Of a stretch of DNA of 64,000 nt, positions 56,294-64,000 are shown piece after piece. The notes beneath the pieces were generated by a model that worked only from the letters and a program-made list of their open reading frames with translations, had not been told where the DNA came from and did no database searches. Origin of the DNA: JABMQB01 sp964575025 (GTDB taxonomy: Bacteria > Bacteroidota > Bacteroidia > Bacteroidales > Prolixibacteraceae); NCBI GenBank assembly GCA_964575025.1, contig CAZNPV010000013.1:1-64000 (forward strand), given 5' to 3'. Position numbers and translations under genes: made by a program. Within the stretch, counting starts at the first letter, position 1; each line of letters opens with the position of its first letter.

Positions 56294-57196
56294 ATGAAGA
56301 AACATTATCTGTTCGTTGTTTTTCTGATTTTTTCTTCTCTATCCGTTTTTCCACAGGAACAGGATTGGGAATGGTGGAATACAACCCATGGATGGGAGAG
56401 CGGAATGCCGGGTTGGAGAATGTGGTTGATATTAAGCCCGAAGTATCTTGGTCCCAATGCCCTGCCTGTACCGGAATTAAAAAATGGAATCATTCCGGAA
56501 CGGAGTGAATTTGAGTTTGGTGCAGATTTTCATTTTAAAACCGGCGATCCTACCCAGAATCTTTCCGGAAGGTGTCTGATCCCCTTTGCCAACAGCAAAG
56601 TAGCCATTGAATTATACGGGACCATTGTGGAAAAGTACCAGATGTCGGAAAAGATCCGGGATGAACGTTTTGCGCGCGATAAAGATGGAAAAGGCATTGT
56701 ACAGGGTGATTTTTATTTCAGTACCCTGATTCAACTGACTAAAAACCGAAAATTTCCCAATACCATTGTGCGGATGGCTTGCAAAACCCCTTCGGGAGGA
56801 GCCTATAGTGCAGCCAGGGTTTCGGATAGCCCCGGTTATTACCTGGATCTTAATTTTTCGAAGGATTTTGAGTTTTTACACTCATCCGTTTTCAGACCCA
56901 AAGCAATGATCGGTTTTTACAGCTGGCAAACCAACGATGAACTCAACCTGCAAAATGATGCGCTTCAATACGGAGGAGGATTTGAACTGGAAGGAGGAAG
57001 CTGGGACTTCAATACCTCAATAACCGGATACTATGGTTACAAAGACAATGGTGACCGACCGGTGGTTTTTAATTCAGCATTGCGAAAGGACTTCGGGGGA
57101 AAAACCTGGCGGCTGCAGTACCTCCATGGAATACACGATTGGGAATACAATACGGTTAAAATATCCATAATCTGGTATTTTGATGGCATTAACTGA
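56294..57196 (+). CDS. Outer-membrane beta-barrel-like protein of unknown function
   Basis: About 300 residues from ATG 56294 (MKKHYLFVVFLIF, signal ending VFPQ). The mature part alternates aromatic and polar residues with Gly turns, e.g. ALQYGGGFELEGGSWDFNTSITGYYGYKD, and ends in a strand (KISIIWYFDGIN). This looks like a membrane barrel or a barrel-like outer-membrane protein, but I do not recognise its family. It overlaps the PAP2 phosphatase gene by 14 bp, so the two are co-expressed and could act together on lipids or envelope glycans. Confidence 0.65.
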   Translation: MKKHYLFVVFLIFSSLSVFPQEQDWEWWNTTHGWESGMPGWRMWLILSPKYLGPNALPVPELKNGIIPERSEFEFGADFHFKTGDPTQNLSGRCLIPFANSKVAIELYGTIVEKYQMSEKIRDERFARDKDGKGIVQGDFYFSTLIQLTKNRKFPNTIVRMACKTPSGGAYSAARVSDSPGYYLDLNFSKDFEFLHSSVFRPKAMIGFYSWQTNDELNLQNDALQYGGGFELEGGSWDFNTSITGYYGYKDNGDRPVVFNSALRKDFGGKTWRLQYLHGIHDWEYNTVKISIIWYFDGIN

Positions 57197-57890
57197 CAGG
57201 AGAAATACACCTTCCCCGATCCTCGGTTTGTTCTTCCGGAATAAATCCCGGTTTTTTATGGTTCCCTGTGTTGTCTTTTTTTTGTTGGGGGCAGCAGGAA
57301 TTCTTGTGTTTGAAAAAGGAGAGATGGTGATGGCTCTGAACAGAATATCCAACGAGCCTCTGGATGTTTTTTTTCTGATTGTCTCCACCATCAGTCATGG
57401 AAGTTTTCTTGCATTAGTAGCTTTGTTGCTGGCTTTTTATAAATTCCGCTGGTCGGTACTGGCTTTGGGAAATCTTGCCTGGGCTGCGATCTTAACCAAT
57501 TTATTTAAAAAAGTGTTTTTTCAACTGGCTTCGCGTCCCCTCCATTATTTTTATTATGACGATTTTTCCAGGTTTCTCTATGATGCACCGCTAACCTATT
57601 ATAATTCTTTTCCTTCAGGGCACACGATGGCGGCTTTTGCATTTTGTACGATTCTGGCTGTGCTGATAAACAGGAAATCTGCCGGGCTGATTTTATTTCT
57701 TGCTGTACTCCTGGCAGGGGTATCAAGGGTATACCTCCTGCAACATTTTTTTGTGGATATATGGGGTGGCGCTTTGCTGGGATTTCTTGTGACCTTTTTA
57801 ACCGTGTGGCTGGATAAAAAGTATGATCTGGAAAAACGAAAATTTGCCGGGATGAATCTGTTTGTGCTTTTTCAGAAAAAATCCCCGTAA
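57183..57890 (+). CDS. PAP2 family membrane phosphatase
   Basis: A protein of 235 residues with five or six membrane helices. The PAP2 signature is present in parts: KKVFFQLASRP, FNSFPSGHTM-type motif (SFPSGHTMAAFAF) and GVSRVYLLQHFFVDIWGG with the second His and Asp. PAP2 enzymes hydrolyse phosphatidate, undecaprenyl or lipid A phosphates on the periplasmic face. The upstream TTG at 57180 is less likely than the ATG chosen. Its end overlaps the convergent ArnT-like gene by 19 bp. Confidence 0.9.
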   Translation: MALTDRRNTPSPILGLFFRNKSRFFMVPCVVFFLLGAAGILVFEKGEMVMALNRISNEPLDVFFLIVSTISHGSFLALVALLLAFYKFRWSVLALGNLAWAAILTNLFKKVFFQLASRPLHYFYYDDFSRFLYDAPLTYYNSFPSGHTMAAFAFCTILAVLINRKSAGLILFLAVLLAGVSRVYLLQHFFVDIWGGALLGFLVTFLTVWLDKKYDLEKRKFAGMNLFVLFQKKSP

Positions 57891-59455
57891 GGTTTTCCGG
57901 ATATAAGAATGGTTACAGGGCGCTCAAAGAGGTCCTTTCCTGAAAAAATAATTTCGCACTCTTCCGGCAGATTTATAGTCTCTATATGTTTTTGGACAGA
58001 AATAAGCACCCCCCGGGGATTTTCTTCAAAAAAAGCTGCTATTTCATCTTCTTTCAGTTCGGGTATTTTTTTCTTCAGGTAAAAGGAATAGGCGGGGTTG
58101 AATTTTTTGTAATAGGCAACCTCTTTGTTTTCGAGCATATGCAGACTCATTGCGACCGGATTATGGTTATCGACAGCCGGATAAAGGATCAGAAAAAACA
58201 GAATAGAAGCTGTTATAAAGGTATACCCCAGCATGCGTATGGATTGATCCGTTTTTTTCCTGGCCTGTAATACAAGGGCAATCAGACCTCCGGCAGGAAC
58301 GAAAGAGAGCCACCAGGCATTCGGAGCAGCTGAAATGAGTGCCGGATCACTTCTCAGGGCAAAATATCCCCCCACAGGAAGCAGTAGCGTCAGAAAAAAA
58401 AACACCTTGATCCAGTGTTGGATTTTCTTTTTTGTTACTGAAGTGTCTGTTAGATACCAGGCGATTACTATCGCAAGAAAGGGGTAGGCAGGAACCGTAT
58501 AATTCGGGAGTTTGGTTTGTGACAAGGAAAAGAAAACAAGAAGGGTAAAAGCTACCAACAAAAAATAAAACAGGCAGGTGTCTTTTTTTAACTTCCAGAC
58601 CGGCTTTATTGCCGGAATGATAAAAACTACAAACGGAAGCATTCCTGTAAAAACATAAAGGAAGGTAAGCAGAAAGATTCCCCCATGTCCTTCCATCGGA
58701 CTGGTAAAGCGGGTTAGATTATGCCTCAGAAAAAAATCTTTTGTCCACACCCAGTTTGTTTCAATCCCGTTCAGGATAAACCAGGGAAGGGCAATAAACA
58801 GAACAATAGCTGCTCCGGTAAAGGGTTTGAGTTTTTTTATCCGTGTCCATGTGAATTGTCTGGTTACCATCAGGTACAACAGAAAGATCAGTCCGGGAAG
58901 GACTACCCCTACCGGCCCTTTGGCTAAGACAGCCAGCCCTGTGGAAACATACATCAGAATAATATCTCTCCGTTTACCGGTCGTGACCGCCGAATAAAAA
59001 AGAAAAAAACTCCAGCTCAGGAAAAAAATCAGGTATGGATCGGGCACCGCAAGGTGAAATTGAATATTCAGGTGAATGGAAGATAACAGTATCAGGCATG
59101 AATAATAAGCTGCCCTGGCATTAAGAAATTTACGGGTATAATGAAAAGTGATGAATAGGGTGAGGGCTCCGAAAACGGCGGAAAAAAAGCGGGCTGACCA
59201 TTCATTAACGCCAAACAGGAGATATGATACCATCATGAAAAAATAGTGCAGCGGGGGTTTATCGCTCCGCAGGTTGTAATTAAAGGTCGGTTTGAGCAAG
59301 TCCCCTTGTTCAAGCATCTCACGGGCACATTCCGAATTCTTGGCTTCGTCAAGAAAATAGATGCTGACCTCCCCGTTGTTTAGGGCAAACAACCCGAAAG
59401 CAAAGATAAACAGTACCCAGGGAAAATATTTTTTTTGAATCAAATTTTGGAGCAT
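57872..59455 (-). CDS. ArnT/PMT-like glycosyltransferase, membrane
   Basis: A 527-residue integral protein of about 12 helices. The first periplasmic loop has the catalytic-type segment LDEAKNSECAREM and later SDKPPLHYFFM, typical of GT83/ArnT-like lipid-sugar transferases. These move a sugar from polyprenyl phosphate onto lipid A or another acceptor on the outer face of the inner membrane. The last 110 residues form a soluble domain. The DPM1-like gene that starts 126 bp away divergently could make the polyprenyl-phosphate-linked donor, a frequent pairing. Confidence 0.88.
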   Translation of the reverse strand: MLQNLIQKKYFPWVLFIFAFGLFALNNGEVSIYFLDEAKNSECAREMLEQGDLLKPTFNYNLRSDKPPLHYFFMMVSYLLFGVNEWSARFFSAVFGALTLFITFHYTRKFLNARAAYYSCLILLSSIHLNIQFHLAVPDPYLIFFLSWSFFLFYSAVTTGKRRDIILMYVSTGLAVLAKGPVGVVLPGLIFLLYLMVTRQFTWTRIKKLKPFTGAAIVLFIALPWFILNGIETNWVWTKDFFLRHNLTRFTSPMEGHGGIFLLTFLYVFTGMLPFVVFIIPAIKPVWKLKKDTCLFYFLLVAFTLLVFFSLSQTKLPNYTVPAYPFLAIVIAWYLTDTSVTKKKIQHWIKVFFFLTLLLPVGGYFALRSDPALISAAPNAWWLSFVPAGGLIALVLQARKKTDQSIRMLGYTFITASILFFLILYPAVDNHNPVAMSLHMLENKEVAYYKKFNPAYSFYLKKKIPELKEDEIAAFFEENPRGVLISVQKHIETINLPEECEIIFSGKDLFERPVTILISGKPYGDFF

Positions 59456-59580
59456 TTGAATTCCCTTTAGAGCGAATTTGATAACAACATTACCATCTTA
59501 ACAAAGGATTTAGTACATTCGTTTCGCTAAATAATAAAAAAAAAGGCAGATGCCCGGGCAGAAAATCTAAAAAAGAATAC

Positions 59581-60531
59581 ATGAAGAAGCTATCACTGGT
59601 TATTTGTGTGTATAACGAAGAGCAAAATATCCAGCCCTTAAGTGAGCAGGTTAAGAATGCATTGGATGGGTATGATTTTGAGACCATTTTTGTGGATGAC
59701 GGATCAACCGATGGTACCCGGGATAAAATAATTGAAATCAGGGACAGCCGGTTTATACTGGTGGAACTGAAAAGGAATTATGGTCAAAGTTCAGCTCTTC
59801 AGGCAGGAATTGATCAGGCTGAAGGAGAATACGTAGTGCTTCTGGATGGGGACCTGCAAAACGACCCGGCCGATATACCCCAAATGTTAAAAATGATGGA
59901 AGAGGAAGAATGGGACATGGTGGCCGGAGTGAGGGCCAACCGGAAAGACGGAATGTTCCTGCGGAAGCTCCCTTCCAAAATTGCTAACTATATGATCCGT
60001 AAATCTACAGGCATTCAAATGAAAGACCTGGGGTGTACCCTTAAGATCTTTACAAAAGATATTATTAAAAGCATTCATATTTACGGAGAACTGCACCGGT
60101 ATATTCCGGTTTTGGTAACCCTCGAAGGCGCGACCCGAATAACCCAGGTGGATGTAAACCACCGGCAGCGGAAATACGGAAAATCAAAATACAATCTGAC
60201 CCGCACAACCCGCGTTATAAGTGATTTGCTGCTCATGCTATTTTTCAAAAAATACCTTCAGCGGCCCATACATTTTTTTGGAGGATTGGGATTAATAACC
60301 CTGGGGATTGGGGTACTGATCAATATCTATATGTTGATCCTTAAGATTGCCGGACACAATATCTGGGGAAAACCGTTGTTGCTCCTGGGAATATTACTGG
60401 TAATGGGTGGAATTCAGTTTATAACCATTGGGGTTCTTGCTGAAGTGCAGATGCGAACCTACTTCGAATCACAAAACAAAACCCCATACCGGATAAAAAG
60501 GGTGGTAAAAACAGAAACCGGACAATCCTGA
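59581..60531 (+). CDS. Family 2 glycosyltransferase (DPM1/ArnC-like)
   Basis: The 316-residue protein starts with VIVYNEEQ-like strand (LVICVYNEEQNIQPL), carries the acidic metal-binding segment DDGSTDGT and the second motif LLDGDLQNDP, then HRQRKYGKSKYN. Two C-terminal membrane helices (about 232-285) anchor it. This fits ArnC/GtrB/DPM1-type enzymes that load a sugar onto undecaprenyl phosphate at the cytoplasmic face. Its divergent neighbour is an ArnT-like transferase, so lipid A or cell-surface glycan modification is likely. The sugar is not readable. Confidence 0.9.
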   Translation: MKKLSLVICVYNEEQNIQPLSEQVKNALDGYDFETIFVDDGSTDGTRDKIIEIRDSRFILVELKRNYGQSSALQAGIDQAEGEYVVLLDGDLQNDPADIPQMLKMMEEEEWDMVAGVRANRKDGMFLRKLPSKIANYMIRKSTGIQMKDLGCTLKIFTKDIIKSIHIYGELHRYIPVLVTLEGATRITQVDVNHRQRKYGKSKYNLTRTTRVISDLLLMLFFKKYLQRPIHFFGGLGLITLGIGVLINIYMLILKIAGHNIWGKPLLLLGILLVMGGIQFITIGVLAEVQMRTYFESQNKTPYRIKRVVKTETGQS

Positions 60532-60599
60532 TACCCTTTGCACATTTCGGAATCAGGAAGTCGACTTCAGAGCTTTGCTCAAAGATTTTCAGGAAAAGA

Positions 60600-61226
60600 T
60601 TAATCAGAATCTGTTTCAGGTCTGTTCTTTTTTCCCAGATTCATTTTTTTTACGCGTGTTTCAATGTCCTCGTATTCTTTTTTTATCCATTTTTCGATGT
60701 TTCCGATGGTGACCGGTTCCCCGCGCATTTCGAGGCGCTGGGCGGTTGTTCTGGCTTCAGGTACTGCGATCCATAGAATGATATAGATAAGCAGTCCCAA
60801 CCCGTTGACAAGAAAGAGAAAAAAGAATATCAGGCGCATAATGACCGGATCCATATTGAGATAGGCAGCCAGCCCGGAGCAGACTCCCCCGATTGTTTTA
60901 TGATCCGGATCACGATACAGCCTTTTTTTTGTTTTTCCAGCCTCTTCCGGTCCAGGTGCTCCTTCCGCTTCAAAATCTTCCGGAACACCCATGGTCTCTA
61001 TTACCTCATTCACCCATTCCATGGTGATAACCTCTTTGTCCGGAGTTTTGTGTGACTGGAATAGTTCGGCGATTCTTGCTTCAATGTCGGCAACAATTTC
61101 CACCCCTTCCGAATCGTCTCCAAAATGTTGTTTTAAGCCGGTCAGGTAAAGATTGAGTTTTTCATAGGCATCTTCTTCAATGTGAAAAACGGTCCCGCTG
61201 ATATGTATCGTATATGTCTTTTTCAT
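60600..61226 (-). CDS. PspC-domain membrane protein
   Basis: A 208-residue protein. After a soluble N-terminal part of about 105 residues, it has the PspC domain with TIGGVCSGLAAYLNMDPVIM and a membrane hairpin LIFFFLFLVNGLGLLIYIIL. The Lys-rich tail is cytoplasmic. PspC proteins sense or react to envelope stress. In Bacteroidota they are commonly next to a PadR regulator, as here (74 bp between genes). It is probably controlled by that regulator. Confidence 0.9.
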   Translation of the reverse strand: MKKTYTIHISGTVFHIEEDAYEKLNLYLTGLKQHFGDDSEGVEIVADIEARIAELFQSHKTPDKEVITMEWVNEVIETMGVPEDFEAEGAPGPEEAGKTKKRLYRDPDHKTIGGVCSGLAAYLNMDPVIMRLIFFFLFLVNGLGLLIYIILWIAVPEARTTAQRLEMRGEPVTIGNIEKWIKKEYEDIETRVKKMNLGKKNRPETDSD

Positions 61227-61300
61227 CTCATTTGTAATTGATTCAAACTTGTTTGTTTTCTATTGACGTTCATTATCATCTTCTTTTGTTGGGTACTAAA

Positions 61301-61633
61301 TTACGCACTCTTTTTGAGAATCAATCGTACCGCACCCACTAATTCATTCCATGAATTTTCCAGTTCGTTCAGAAAATTTTCTCCTCTATCGGTAAGCTGG
61401 TAATACTTGCGGGGAGGCCCCTGGTTCGATTCTTCCCATTTATAGGTTAGCAATCCATCGTTTTTCAATCGCGTAAGCAGTGGGTACAAGGTGCCTTCTA
61501 CAACAATTAATTTTGATTCCTTAAATACCTGCAGAATATTGATGGCATATTGCGGTTTATCTTTTAGTACAAGAAGGATGCAGTATTCAAGGACCCCTTT
61601 CCTCATCTGTGCTTTTGTGTTTTCTGTTTTCAT
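61301..61633 (-). CDS. PadR-family transcriptional regulator
   Basis: A 110-residue winged-helix protein. It has the PadR pattern: a short N-terminus, KGVLEYCILLVLKDKPQYA, the recognition helix region VVEGTLYPLLTRLKNDGLL, and wing KWEESNQGPPRKYYQLTDRG. PadR proteins usually repress their own operon and release on a ligand or stress signal. The gene lies between the repeat-protein gene upstream (65 bp) and PspC downstream. Confidence 0.93.
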   Translation of the reverse strand: MKTENTKAQMRKGVLEYCILLVLKDKPQYAINILQVFKESKLIVVEGTLYPLLTRLKNDGLLTYKWEESNQGPPRKYYQLTDRGENFLNELENSWNELVGAVRLILKKSA

Positions 61634-61698
61634 GGCTTTGTCCCTTTTCTTTACATGGTTTATCTATTGGTCCTTTTTATACTGCCCGGATGTACGTT

Positions 61699-62106
61699 TC
61701 AGAACGCTGACAGTTCACTGCTGAACATCCAGTCTTCAATTTTCAGCGGAGCTTCCTCTTCCTGTTCAAAAGTCGACAACCGGTTGTCTTTCATCATCCA
61801 GTCTTCAAGTTCCAGTGGTAGTTCAACTTCTTCTTCATAACCGATGGAAAAAGCAGCATATCCTGGATGGACAAACATCCACTTTTCCAGTTCCAGCGAA
61901 GGTTCCATTTCATGAACCATCTTTTCTGAGCTGAGATATTCTTCCGCTTTTACAGATGAACTTTCAATCCACTTCCCGCCAGGGTTGTTCGCTAAAAAAT
62001 CATTGGACGAGCCCTGTGCATTTACTGAAAAGGCTAATAATACCAACCCGATTACCCGTGCTGTTGATTGGGAAATTGCTTTCTGAACATTGTTTTTTGT
62101 TTTCAT
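61699..62106 (-). CDS. Small secreted protein with LELEDWM repeats
   Basis: The 135-residue protein starts with a poor signal-like segment (ARVIGLVLLAFSVNAQ) and is acidic. It carries three copies of an E-D/K-W-M motif: LELEKWMF, LELEDWMM and LKIEDWMF, spaced about 30 residues apart, each followed by a short Ser/Phe-containing stretch. I recognise this motif type as recurring in small Bacteroidota proteins but know no function. It is first in the run with PadR and PspC and is likely co-regulated with them, pointing to envelope stress. Confidence 0.7.
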   Translation of the reverse strand: MKTKNNVQKAISQSTARVIGLVLLAFSVNAQGSSNDFLANNPGGKWIESSSVKAEEYLSSEKMVHEMEPSLELEKWMFVHPGYAAFSIGYEEEVELPLELEDWMMKDNRLSTFEQEEEAPLKIEDWMFSSELSAF

Positions 62107-62231
62107 AGCTTCTGTTTTTTAAGTTGTTTTTAATTCGTTTTTGTTTTAAGACGATCCTTTTTTCTGATGGTTACAGTTTGTATAGAACTTTTTTAAAGAA
62201 ATTACCTTATTTTACAATGTTATTTGTTATG

Positions 62232-62263
62232 CAAATATATAAATAATAAATAGAACTATGCAA
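62232..62263 (-). promoter_or_regulatory. Promoter of the repeat-protein/PadR/PspC operon
   Basis: On the minus strand TTGC (62263-62260) and TATATTTG (62239-62232) are 20 bases apart, a good Bacteroidota-type match. The leader to the start codon at 62106 would be about 120 bases. Confidence 0.65.
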
Positions 62264-62360
62264 TACATGGTACTAAAATTTTTAAAATATTTTTTGTATT
62301 TTATTATAGATGGCTGAATATTAGCGTGATAACGAGATGTGTATATTGGCATTATTTTTT

Positions 62361-62368
62361 TATTTTTG
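62361..62368 (+). promoter_or_regulatory. Probable -7 element of ffh
   Basis: TATTTTTG lies 32 bases before the ffh start codon, so the leader is short. A good -33 box is not visible. A purine-rich stretch (GAGAGAAAAAGAAAAGAG) precedes the ATG. Confidence 0.45.
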
Positions 62369-62399
62369 CAGAACTTAATAGAGAGAAAAAGAAAAGAGC

Positions 62400-63737
62400 A
62401 TGTTTGAGAATTTAAGTGACAGACTTGAGAGGTCGTTTAAGCTGCTGAAAGGCCAGGGGCTGATAACCGAGATAAATGTAGCTGAAACCTTAAAAGAAAT
62501 CCGGAGGGCATTGCTTGATGCGGATGTAAACTTTAAGATAGCCAAAAGTTTTACTGATACGGTAAAGGAGAAAGCGCTGGGACAAAAGGTGCTGACGGCG
62601 GTTAAGCCCGGGCAGATGATGGTGAAGATTGTCCATGATGAGTTGGCTTTACTGATGGGGGGAACCTTCAGTGACATCGATTTAAGTGGAAGTCCCACCG
62701 TTATTTTAATGTCGGGGTTGCAGGGATCGGGAAAAACCACTTTTTCAGCAAAACTGGGAAACATGTTAAAAACCAGAAAGGGGAAACGCCCTATTCTGGT
62801 TGCCGGTGATGTATACAGGCCGGCTGCCATCGAGCAATTGAAGGTTCTGGGAGAGCAGACCGGTATTCCTGTATATACGGAAGAGGGAAACAAAGATCCG
62901 GTTAAGATTAGCGAGACAGCGATAAAACATGCCAGAAGAAATGGTTTTGATCTGGTTATCATCGATACAGCAGGGCGGTTAGCGATTGATGAAGGGATGA
63001 TGAATGAAATTGCATCGATTAAAAAAGCAGTCAATCCACATGAAATACTTTTTGTGGTGGATGCGATGACTGGTCAGGATGCGGTTAATACAGCCAAGGA
63101 GTTTAACGAAACGCTGAATTTTGATGGGGTAGTGCTTACCAAGCTGGATGGGGATACCCGTGGGGGGGCTGCTTTGTCAATTCGTTCGGTGGTAAATAAA
63201 CCCATTAAATTTGTAGGTACCGGTGAAAAAATTGATGCGTTGGATGTTTTTCATCCTGACAGGATGGCCGACAGGATTCTGGGAATGGGCGACATTGTTA
63301 CGCTGGTTGAAAAAGCACAGGAGCAGTATGATGCCGATGAGGCAAGGATGCTTAAGAGAAAACTGGCCAAAAATCAGTTTAATTTTAACGATTTCCTCCG
63401 GCAGATCAACCAGATAAAAAAAATGGGGAACCTGAAAGATGTGGCTTCCATGATCCCCGGAATGGGCAAAGCGTTAAAAAATGTGGATATGGACGATGAT
63501 TCATTTAAACAAATTGAATCGATTATTTTCTCCATGACATCCGAAGAACGTGAAAATCCGGCATTGCTGAATGGAAGCAGACGGAAAAGGATTGCCAACG
63601 GATCCGGAAGATCCATTCAGGAAGTCAACCAGTTGCTAAAGCAGTTCAGCGAAACCAGGAAAATGATGAAAATGGTTTCTCAGGGAAAGAATATGCGTCA
63701 GGTGATGGGAAACATGCAAAGTGGGAGACGATTTTAA
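62400..63737 (+). CDS. ffh: Signal recognition particle protein Ffh
   Basis: The 445-residue GTPase of the signal recognition particle. The N domain (MFENLSDRLERSFKLLKGQG), G domain with GLQGSGKTTFSAKLG (G1), DTAGRLAID (G3) and TKLDGDTRGG (G4/insertion), and the Met-rich M domain that binds SRP RNA and signal peptides (SETRKMMKMVSQG, NMRQVMGNM) are all intact. It targets membrane proteins to the translocon through FtsY. It has its own promoter; folD follows after 18 bp, an arrangement I consider likely to be co-transcribed. Confidence 0.97.
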   Translation: MFENLSDRLERSFKLLKGQGLITEINVAETLKEIRRALLDADVNFKIAKSFTDTVKEKALGQKVLTAVKPGQMMVKIVHDELALLMGGTFSDIDLSGSPTVILMSGLQGSGKTTFSAKLGNMLKTRKGKRPILVAGDVYRPAAIEQLKVLGEQTGIPVYTEEGNKDPVKISETAIKHARRNGFDLVIIDTAGRLAIDEGMMNEIASIKKAVNPHEILFVVDAMTGQDAVNTAKEFNETLNFDGVVLTKLDGDTRGGAALSIRSVVNKPIKFVGTGEKIDALDVFHPDRMADRILGMGDIVTLVEKAQEQYDADEARMLKRKLAKNQFNFNDFLRQINQIKKMGNLKDVASMIPGMGKALKNVDMDDDSFKQIESIIFSMTSEERENPALLNGSRRKRIANGSGRSIQEVNQLLKQFSETRKMMKMVSQGKNMRQVMGNMQSGRRF

Positions 63738-63755
63738 CAGATAATTCAGTTTACA

Positions 63756-64000
63756 ATGGTCTTAATCGATGGAAAAAAGATAGCAGCTGAGATAAAAAAG
63801 GAAATTGCTGCAGAAGTGACAAAGAGGGTGCAACGCGGAGAAAGGCCTCCTCACCTGGCAACCATACTCGTGGGGCACGATGGTGGAAGCGAAACCTATG
63901 TTGCCTATAAAATAAAAGATTGTGAAGCCGTTGGTTTTCAATCGACATTGGTCCGGTTTGAAGATACGGTAACCGAAGAAGAACTGCTGGATAAGGTTTC
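63756..64000 (+). CDS. folD: Methylenetetrahydrofolate dehydrogenase/cyclohydrolase FolD, partial
   Basis: Only the first 81 codons are in the window; the gene runs past the edge. The visible part reads like FolD: MVLIDGKKIAAEIKKEI, then RPPHLATILVGHDGGSETYV and YKIKDCEAVGFQS, with Lys of the Y-x-x-x-K catalytic motif (Tyr49-x-x-x-Lys53). FolD interconverts 5,10-methylene-, methenyl- and 10-formyl-tetrahydrofolate. Start ATG lies 18 bp after the ffh stop. Confidence 0.93.
   Translation, partial: MVLIDGKKIAAEIKKEIAAEVTKRVQRGERPPHLATILVGHDGGSETYVAYKIKDCEAVGFQSTLVRFEDTVTEEELLDKV

Noticed and set aside
62375..63034. 219-codon open frame opposite ffh
   Set aside because: The ffh gene is unambiguous; the antisense frame is Ser/Ile-rich and lacks any motif.

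Overview
The window is a chromosomal fragment of a Bacteroidota bacterium, probably a free-living polysaccharide degrader. The evidence is two SusC/SusD pairs, a one-protein hybrid two-component regulator, two proteins with type IX secretion sorting tails, and promoters of the Bacteroidota type (TTTG near -33, TAnnTTTG near -7). I cannot place it below phylum or class from sequence alone. It contains one 100-N scaffold gap (44849-44948), flanked by identical 55-bp ends, so it is probably not a real gap.

Layout. 1-1910: a short HEAT-like protein gene, a thiamine-binding-family gene, and a tRNA-Arg(ACG) whose 3' end and terminator are copied in a 117-bp tandem repeat. 1909-36629: a polysaccharide utilization locus that looks aimed at beta-mannan or glucomannan. 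It has a GH30-like, a GH5, a GH2 and a GH26 enzyme, then the hybrid sensor/AraC regulator, then a seven-gene block ordered FAS1, SusC, SusD, FAS1, FAS1, SusC, SusD. Convergent to this block lie a 1322-residue secreted GH26 enzyme fused to a right-handed beta-helix, and a GH5_2-type endoglucanase. 36893-40864: a 1323-residue secreted protein with a lamin-tail-like N-terminus and internal repeats.

41272-64000 is mostly housekeeping: a long Rel protein with a damaged hydrolase motif, a TPR protein, a minus-strand run gmk, yicC, mnmA, DEAD-box helicase, amrS and a MaoC-like gene, a small Cys-rich secreted protein, a histidine kinase/response regulator pair, an AlbA-type protein, a secreted C1 peptidase, an envelope/lipid cluster (PAP2 phosphatase, ArnT-like and DPM1-like glycosyltransferases), a minus-strand set of a repeat protein, PadR and PspC, then ffh and the start of folD.

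Inferred working of the locus: the surface or secreted GH26/beta-helix protein and the GH5_2 enzyme cut the polymer. SusD and FAS1 lipoproteins hold fragments at the outer membrane and SusC proteins import them. The GH30, GH5, GH2 and second GH26 enzymes finish digestion in the periplasm, and the hybrid regulator senses oligosaccharides there. No GH130 phosphorylase, epimerase or inner-membrane sugar transporter is present, so the cytoplasmic steps must be encoded elsewhere. The least ordinary parts are the FAS1 proteins interleaved with SusCD pairs, the GH26/beta-helix fusion, and the small beta-sandwich module found both alone and at the end of a GH26.
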